Shown here in pieces: positions 57,101 to 64,000 of a stretch of 64,000 nucleotides of DNA. The stretch is from Gnetum montanum (Eukaryota > Streptophyta > Gnetopsida > Gnetales > Gnetaceae): assembly GCA_015680685.1 (NCBI GenBank), contig MNCI01013673.1, forward strand, positions 290,914-354,913, given 5' to 3'. Each line of letters starts with the position of its first letter. The stretch's first letter is position 1. The position numbers were made by a program, and so were the translations under genes. Under the pieces are notes generated by a model. It searched no databases. It saw only the letters and a list, made by a program, of their open reading frames with translations, and was not told the DNA's origin.

Positions 57101-57740
57101 ACTACAACCCCTCTATTCATATCCATATGCATAGGATAATTTAAAATACATTAGGTGGATGTTGATGATGAATCAACAACCAACATCATTCCATGCACCA
57201 TCGTTGAATGCTTGGGCTTAATTAAGCAAGTACAACCTATGACCACCACAAATCTTAAGTTCTTTAATGACTTAAGAGTTTCCATCAAGTAGTCTATCTC
57301 CTTAGAGTTTGTATGTAAAGAACAATTTCTATAATCACAAACTTCTTGGTGGTGGAAGAGACACTAGGATTCAACTTGATCTTGGGAATTCCTTAGTTGG
57401 CTCAATTACAAGCTATCTCCTTGCCCATCCATCAAGAAATTCATCTTTTTTATGAGGGAGCAAAAATCATCATTCATGATAACAACATGGCTCCCCTACT
57501 TGTCAACAATGTGAGCATAGAATAGGGACTCAAAGTGGAGCTTCAAGTAGAAGCTCCTAGCCATGAAGAGCAAAAACCCAAGACAACCAACAATGACAAT
57601 GAGAAGTAATATGATACGTTATGGGATGAACTGCATTTTAACATTTTAAGTGAAATGCATGGTGAATATAAGATTGTGTAGAGTAGGCCTTATTCATTCC
57701 CTAATTTTGCAAAGATTAGGAGGAATCTACACAAGTGAAG
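57101..57740 (+). pseudogene. pol: E6 protease trace
   Basis: Around 57154-57215 'VDVDDESTTNIIPCTIVECLG' resembles the retropepsin active-site strand (normally DGGS/DSGS then N and an aliphatic), with the Gly lost; quoted residues here are the raw frame. Downstream 'NNMAPLLVNN' continues to about 57510, then acidic sequence to about 57740. No RT follows. Low identity makes this tentative. Confidence 0.45.
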
Positions 57741-57924
57741 TTACATTAACCTTCCTATACCTCTATGACTAGATGCCATAATAGCCAAATGACCTTATTT
57801 TTCTTTTGCAATTTATTATATCTTTGTTATGCACGTAGCCTATGCATGTAGCTATAAATTTATTTACATTATTACCTATTTGTTATGACCTTTCTTTATT
57901 TTTACCTATGTTTTAAATAAGGCT
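57741..57924. other. AT-rich spacer
   Basis: Between the last E6 coding trace and the minisatellite. Nothing recognised. Confidence 0.4.
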
Positions 57925-58160
57925 CGCCAAGGCCTCAAACTAGAACTACTAGCCCATTAAGGCCTAAAACTAGTACTCTTGTCCACTAAGACATAAAATT
58001 AGTTCCATTATTTGCTAAGACATAAAATTGGCAGCAAGGCCTGCTAAGCCCTAAAATTGGCACTACAGTCAACTATGACCTTAAATTGACATTCTCATAT
58101 ACTAAGATGCTAAACTAGCACTACGGTCCACCAATACCTTAAACTAGTAGTGCAGCCTCA
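57925..58160. repeat. 29-bp minisatellite, about 8 diverged units
   Basis: The core (T)AAA(A/C)TAG or AAAATTGG recurs near 57937, 57967, 57996, 58024, 58053, 58083, 58112 and 58141, a spacing of 28-30. A typical unit contains CTAAGGCCTAAAACTAG then ACTACTGTCCA. The regular spacing despite base changes shows an old array. Confidence 0.85.
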
Positions 58161-60433
58161 ATCACATAATATAATTTGTGCTTGCAATGACCTAAGTTTA
58201 CAACATAGATGCATATAGCCAAGGAATAAAATCAAAATATTTAAATTTAAAATTAAATGTCCATAATATATAGGCATAACCACAATGTGTAGCAATGATG
58301 CCAAAGAATAATCATCCATAACATAGTCTTCGCTAACCATATCCATCACCATGAAAATAAGAACAAATAGCCAACAAGATAAACTAAAGGAGGCTACTAA
58401 GTGGCATATAGAGGAGGAAGTAGGGGGTCATTCCCACCTTATCGTTGGGGTTTCCAATGTATCCTAAGGCCTAAAATGTAACAACATATAGCTAGTTAGT
58501 AACCCATAACCAAAATCATAACTTAAAACAAAGACTAAAACATAAAATATATCAAACTTTGGAAGATTCAATCTCCATGACTTCCAAGGGTAGATGTGGA
58601 AGGCCATTCTCCACAACCCCAGCTATATCTGTGGACAAGTGTGACCATAACATCACACTAAAATTATTGAGGTAGATAAGAAAGTCCCTTGCTTTGGGCC
58701 AAAATCAAAATGGGAGATTTCCAAGAGTCATTTCATGTGGTCGAGTATTGGTCTTGGGATGACTAATGTAGTACAAAATGCCTACTAGCTCCACTATAAT
58801 GAGAATAGGCCTCAAGAAGACCCTACACAAAACAAAGCAAAAACATTATGATCAATTAGAATTTCTTAATAGGTTAAGAAAACACTTATTCAAAGGTGAA
58901 ATTAGCCTCTATAAAAATCTGTAAGGTGTCTATCTAATAAGCTTAAGAAATTCTATAAAAAGGCACTATTACAACCTTTTAAAGCAAAGCATTATGGCCT
59001 ATTAGAGTTAGCAAATTTAGGCAAAACATTTAGTTGAAGGTGAAATTAGCCCATATAAAAAGCTCTAACGTGTTTATCTAAATTATCCTAAGTAATTTCA
59101 TCACAACCTTACATAACCTTGCATTATGATCAATTGCAATTTCTTTACAAATTTAGAGAAAACTTCCTAGGTCAGAGGTGAAATTAGCTTCTATAAAAGG
59201 CTCTAAGATTTTTATCTAAATTAGCTTAATAAATTTCATAAAAGCATTGGTACCATATTTTATAGCCTTTATAACCAAAACATTATGGCTAAAACTATAT
59301 CTTAGTCTAAATTATGCAAAGCATGCATAAATTTGTAAAAAAAGACATCTAAACTATGCACAAATTTAGAAAAAGCCATGAAACCATAACAAAAACTTAT
59401 TTAAAATAGAAAAAAAACTTCTACTTTCCAAGAAAAAGAAAAAATCAACCACTTCCATTTTGGGCAATGTACTACAACCATGAGTTTTTCCATGATCTAC
59501 ACAACCTTAGCAAAAAATGCATAAAAATTCATTTTAAATCCAATTGAAGCAATTCCACCTTCATTGGAAAGCTAAAGCAAAATCCTATGTAGCCATGACT
59601 AGAAAATAATAGAAGCCTTGGTCATTTTCGTATGAAAATTTCACAAATCTACATGAAATTACGAAACTAGCACAAATAGCCTAACTACGCAACGTTACGA
59701 AAATAGACATAATTCTCTCATTTCAAAGCCAAATTAAGCAAGAAAACAATCATTGAGATGCTTAAGAAAGGGCTATCAATAAATAACCTTTAAATTCATA
59801 AATATGTAGTATTTTTATTCAAAAAAAAATACACATCTTGGCTTCCTTTTTCATAACAAAACTTCAAAAATACCAAAACTTAAACTTCATATAGCCATTA
59901 AAATGTTTGAAATAGTCAAAACCCTTACAAACCATTTAAATTCACATCAAAATAATGGGGTAGGATTTTCTTAGAAATTAATTTTAACAAATCCTAAGCC
60001 TTGGATCTAAAAAAAATGATCATACCCTAAGATTTTGAGAAAAAAGCATAAAACAACAAGGCCTATTTTCAAAATCAAATTTGCAAAAGCTAAAGTGATA
60101 AAGCAACCATAGATTTGCATTAGAGTAGCAAAAATAGAAGGTGGGATTTTCTCAAAATTTTGACTTAATCCCCCCATTAGAGTAGATTTGAAAAAATGGC
60201 CCTAACACTTGGAAGGCAAAAAACTATAAAAAACCATGAAAACAAAGCAAAAACAAGTAGAATTGCCTACCTTGGAGCAATGACAGATGGAGCCTAAATG
60301 GAGATAGGCCTAGGAACCTTTGAAAAATCCCTTAAATGATCATCCATCCTTTAAATTATTGGATTTTTTCTTTTCCCTCCTCTTTTTTTGGACACCATAG
60401 TAGGCTCAACGTTCAATAGGGGAGAGTGGGGGC
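58161..60433. other. AT-rich non-coding stretch with repeats of about 140 bp
   Basis: No gene supported. Three diverged tandem units at about 58860-59270 share GGTGAAATTAGCC(T)CTATAAAA followed by CTCTAA(G/C)...TTTATCTAA and AATTTCATAAAA; the motif TGAAATTAGC starts at 58897, 59041 and 59179. The rest is A-rich and holds only short spurious frames. Confidence 0.6.
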
Positions 60434-60459
60434 NNNGGGGGGGGGGGGGGGGGGGGGGG
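60434..60459. repeat. NNN followed by poly-G (23 G)
   Basis: Three Ns then an uninterrupted G run, a likely sequencing or assembly breakpoint. The short frame across it is not a gene. Confidence 0.9.
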
Positions 60460-61400
60460 TGTGCCAGTGCGACGGGCAGGCGCAAGGCAGGGAAGGGGAA
60501 ATTTGAAAATTATGAGAGTTCTACATTGGTTGCAAGGGATATGGAAGGCTTCCACACTGAATATTTGTTGTGGCTACCACAATAATCTTTTCTAGAGCTC
60601 TCCTCCAATGTGCTATTGCTGAAGAATGACAATTATGATCGAAAATTGCAAATTTTGCCTTATAAAACCCACTTAAACCTAAAAAATTTCCCAACTCCTA
60701 ATTTAGTGCACCATGACTATAAGAGCATTGAATAAAAATGGGGGAAGGTTTAGTTTACATTGTTTTTATGGGGGAAAAGAATTTCACTTTTCAAAATTTT
60801 AAATTTTTGAATTATGGACCCCATTGTACGCTTTCCTTGTTGATCAAACTTGCAGGATTTATACTAATTTCAGCACTTAAGACATTATGACAACCTTACC
60901 CACATGCAACCACACTAGGAATGCCATGCCCAATATGGACACATGTTTATCATTTTACAAATTTGTTAGAATTACAAATATATTTCTATTTTTAGCAACC
61001 TAGACTTTACCTTTTTCAACACTAGGTTTTGAAATTTAGGCAAGACATGAATAAGGCTAAGAACTATAGATTTCCACATTGGGGAAATAATTCCTAGCAT
61101 GTAAAAAGGTAGATGATAATTAATCTTTCCTCCCAACACCCATCTACCATAAGTTTGATCCCATAGTGGCCCCCACATGACCTAGAACTCCTCCAAGTAT
61201 CTCTGGTAGCCTTGAAACCTCACCAAACCTAGTTGAAACTAGTCACCATTTATCAAAACTTGGGATTTGGTGTTTTCCATGTGGGGGAAGACTTTTTCCA
61301 CACTATGCCTCTCACCCTTAGTATGGATAGATGGAGAGAAGCTAAAAATGACCTAAGTTGATGACTTAATGATCATTTCTTGATGCTTAGTAACCCCCAG
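60460..61400. other. Non-coding stretch, nothing recognised
   Basis: AT-rich. Phrases such as 'CCATGTGGGGGAAGACTTTTTCCACA' near 61280 resemble the vocabulary of the tandem array to the right and of 44700-44880, but no unit structure is clear. Confidence 0.4.
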
Positions 61401-61429
61401 ACCCTACCAGAAAAATAGTACAAATATAT

Positions 61430-64000
61430 CATACCCATATCATCCACATTTGGGAAACAATTTGCAATGTGGAAAAAAGGTGGAAAGTTGCATTGCAATG
61501 TGGAAGAAAGGTGGAAAGTTGCATGAAAAAAAGGTGGAAACATTCATTGTCAACATTGGCAACCCTGGAGGTTGACATGCATGGTTGATTAGCTATAGAT
61601 CTAGCATAGATCCAACTTTCTTGATTTATGGAACCTCCTCCACATTGAGCCCTCCACCCTCGAAACAACAAGATCCTAACCTTAGGTACTGATGACTAAC
61701 GCTGGCAACCCTATGAGCATGCATGCATGACCAAAAGTGATCAAAAATATTTTTCCCAAATTTTACACAAAAATTATAGAAGCACCTATGTGTAAAAATA
61801 TGGGAAGTCCAAAAAATGTCTTATGATCCTTGAAACAATTAAATTTCAGCATTAGATAATAGTAGGCAACATTGGTAACCTTAGGGGCCTACATGCATGA
61901 CCAAAAGTGATCAAAAATATTTTTTCCAAATTTTCCATGTTGCGAATGGATGTCCTAGAATAGAAAAAGATGGAGGGAAGTCCAAAAAATGCTTTATCAA
62001 CTTGAAATAACCAAATGTTGACATTATGAAGCAACCTAGGAAGCTTTCATGCATGCCTGAGAGTAGCCAAAAGTAATCAAAAAGATTTTTCTTCAATTTC
62101 CACATTGAAAATAGAAGTACCAACATGGAAAAAAAGGGAGAAGTCCAAAAATTTCCTTATCACCTTTGAGATAACCATATTTTAACATTATATGTTAGCA
62201 ATTGATGTTGGCAACTTAGGAAACCTACATGCATATCTAAATAAGATTAAAAATGATCAAAAATATTTTTCCTTATTTCTCCATGTTGCACATGGAAGCC
62301 CCAAAATGGAAAAGTTTGGGGAAGCTAAAAAAATGCCTTGTTAATCTTGAAACAATGAAATTTTAACATCAAGTGGCAGCAGTCATCACCAGCAACCCCA
62401 AAAACTTGCATGCATGGTCAAAATCAGTAAAAAATCACCAAAAATATTTTCCTTCATTTTTACACATTACAAATGGAAGCCCCAATGTCGAAAAATGAGG
62501 GGAATCCCAAAAAATACTCATCAATCTTCAAGATAGCCAAATTTTGACACTAGCCATTTACCATTGTCGCCGCAACCTTAAGAGCCCACATGCATGATCA
62601 AAAGCGATCATAAAGTGCTAAAAAGATTTCCCCCAAATTTTCCATGCTGATCATTGAAGACCTATCATGGAAAATGGGTCAAGATTAAAAAAAACTTAAA
62701 AAACCTTTTAAATTACTAGTTTTGGCTCCAAACCCTAGTCTTCAACCTTGGCAATCTCAGAGGTTGACATGCATGATCGATTGAAGTCAAAACTGAGCTA
62801 TATATAATTTTTATGATATGTCCACATGGGGAATTACCCCACTTCATGTTTCTTAGCATGAAAATTAAGGGAGAAACCCATTTTAAGTTCATAACTATCT
62901 TAAAATATCATTAACCAAGCTTGTATACACTCTAGCACCTTGTCAGCATCATTTGGAGCTTTCAAACTTCAAGAGATTGATGTTATAAGGGAAAAAATAT
63001 ATTCCCCCTTATTTTCCATGTTTCTCTCTTCATCTATAGAGTGTAAAGAAGTTGGAAAGTCCAAAAAACACTTAGAAACACTCAAAATTTCCAAAATTTA
63101 ACACCAAACCCTAGTCCTCGACCTTGATAGCTACGAAAGCTGACATGCAAAGTTGATTGAGGTCAAAATTCATATAGATATGAGATGCATGGTTCTTCCA
63201 CACTAGGGATCCATTTTTCCATGCTAAGGATACCTTACCTAATTTTGAAACCAAAGGGGGAACTTTTTGGGTCTCCTAAACACCTTAGAATGACATCAAA
63301 TGACCTTTTATGCACTCTAGAACCCTCGCAATAGCTATTCGAGCCCTTAAATTTTATAAAACTAATCCCAGATGGCCAAAAACATATTCCCCCATATTTT
63401 CCACACTACGCTTTCTATCCCTAGCATGGAAGAAATGAGGAAAGCCAAGAAACCAGTTAATGATACCCAAAACTATCAAATTTTGACATGGATCCATAGC
63501 CCTTGACATTGGAAATCCTAGGAGGTAACATGCATGGTTAATTGTGACTTGAATTGGCTTGGATCTAGGATTGTTGCTTCTTCCATGGTGTAGTAACCTC
63601 CCTATCATGGAAGCAAGTGGAGGAGTTACTTTTCCACTTTTGGATTTAAGATGACACTCTAGAAAACCAAAGATCTTCACCAAAGAAGCCCAAGACCTCA
63701 CAACCTCAAGAGTTTACTTGTATGACTTTTTCCCAACATCCAAAATCCATTCCCCTTATTATCCTACACTGGAGTAACTCCTCTATCATGGAAATAGGAG
63801 GGAAGACCTTTAGTTCCCTTAAATAGCCTTCAAACATGTCCAAAATTTGCTTGAAACTTGCAAAATTAAAGTCTATAGACCTAGGGACCTAGAAACCTAG
63901 TTAAAGTTTCATAAAACCACTATGAATTCATCAAAAAAGTGCCCCCATATTTTTCCATGGTGAGGATATTGTACCTAGTGTGGAAGAAGTGGGGGGGGGG
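61430..64000. repeat. Degenerate tandem array, period about 160-190 bp, running off the window
   Basis: Each unit carries (A)CATGCATG followed by (A)CCAAAAGTGATCAAAAAT, then CCATG...GGAAGTCC, then TCCAAAAAATGCCTTAT and AATTTTGACATTA. CATGCATG-type anchors lie near 61577, 61721, 61890, 62048, 62228, 62408, 62588, 62768, 63142 and 63528. The second anchor TCCAAAAAATG lies near 61808, 61981, 62140, 62324 and 62506. Units are strongly diverged. The sequence may be the interior of an LTR or a decayed satellite; the array end is outside the window. Confidence 0.75.

Larger units (their letters stand above)
47125..57800 (+). mobile_element. E6: second gypsy family, gag and protease traces, split by E5
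   Basis: A different Gag from the E1-E5/E7/E8 family. Gag starts at ATG 47125, is interrupted by E5 at 48362, and resumes at 55358. Protease-like sequence follows near 57150-57400 and traces end near 57720. No RT, RNase H or integrase is visible before the minisatellite at 57925. LTR borders were not identified. Removing E5 with one ATCTA copy rejoins the gag frame exactly. Confidence 0.7.

Noticed and set aside
55353-57740. Host gene interrupted by E5
   Set aside because: The frame has a gypsy Gag core, a GHDT-type knuckle and a protease-like strand, so it is another retroelement.
60388-60585. 65-codon frame over the poly-G run
   Set aside because: Gly run created by NNN plus poly-G; not a gene.
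63354-63701. 115-codon minus-strand frame at the right end
   Set aside because: It lies inside the degenerate tandem array of about 180 bp, and its reading frame is not kept between units.

Overview
The window is a stretch of plant nuclear genome built almost entirely from decayed, nested LTR retrotransposons of the Ty3/gypsy superfamily. I found no host protein-coding gene, rRNA, tRNA or CRISPR array. A seed plant with a large, repeat-rich genome is suggested by three things: Athila-type elements whose primer-binding site matches plant tRNA-Asp, U3 promoters with TATAAATA boxes, and heavy C-to-T style decay of the coding frames. The species cannot be told from this sequence. All family assignments come from motifs read by eye; no alignment or database search was run.

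Most elements belong to one related family with LTRs of about 780-990 bp that begin TGATGAG and end CTCATCA. They share a Ser/Pro-rich Gag with an unusual zinc knuckle, an aspartic protease, and in some copies RT, RNase H and integrase. Layout: E1 (+, 1-5865, 5' end outside the window) is a gag-protease element with no RT or integrase, inserted into the 5' LTR of E2. E2 (+, 5866-16458) carries gag-PR-RT-RH-IN and is itself interrupted by a solo LTR (S1, 8968-9846, TSD AATGG). After an AT-rich gap with a foldback element (18909-19151) comes E4 (-, about 19850-33772), whose gag is split by E3 (+, 21168-31458), the most complete gag-pol copy. E4 in turn lies next to a protease-plus-3'-region fragment, E7 (+, 33773-35526). 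E8 (-, 35527-44307) follows; it has lost the RT core and carries a long unidentified coiled-coil-like reading frame between its integrase remnant and its 3' LTR. E6 (+, about 47125-57800) has a different gypsy gag and is interrupted by E5 (-, 48363-55352, TSD ATCTA). E5 is a second gag-protease element that lacks RT and integrase at what appears to be the same junction as E1.

The right end (57.9-64 kb) is non-coding. It holds a 29-bp minisatellite, a degenerate repeat of about 140 bp, a poly-G run and a degenerate tandem array with a period of about 160-190 bp that runs off the window.

The most notable observations are: a gag-PR-only lineage (E1, E5) that probably amplified in trans using partners like E2 and E3; an extra reading frame in the env-like position of E8; a block of about 90 bp in the 3' non-coding region kept in four elements on both strands; and U3 promoters built from arrays of short palindromes in two sequence classes. 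Several single-N positions flanked by perfect short duplications look like assembly artefacts and should not be read as biology.
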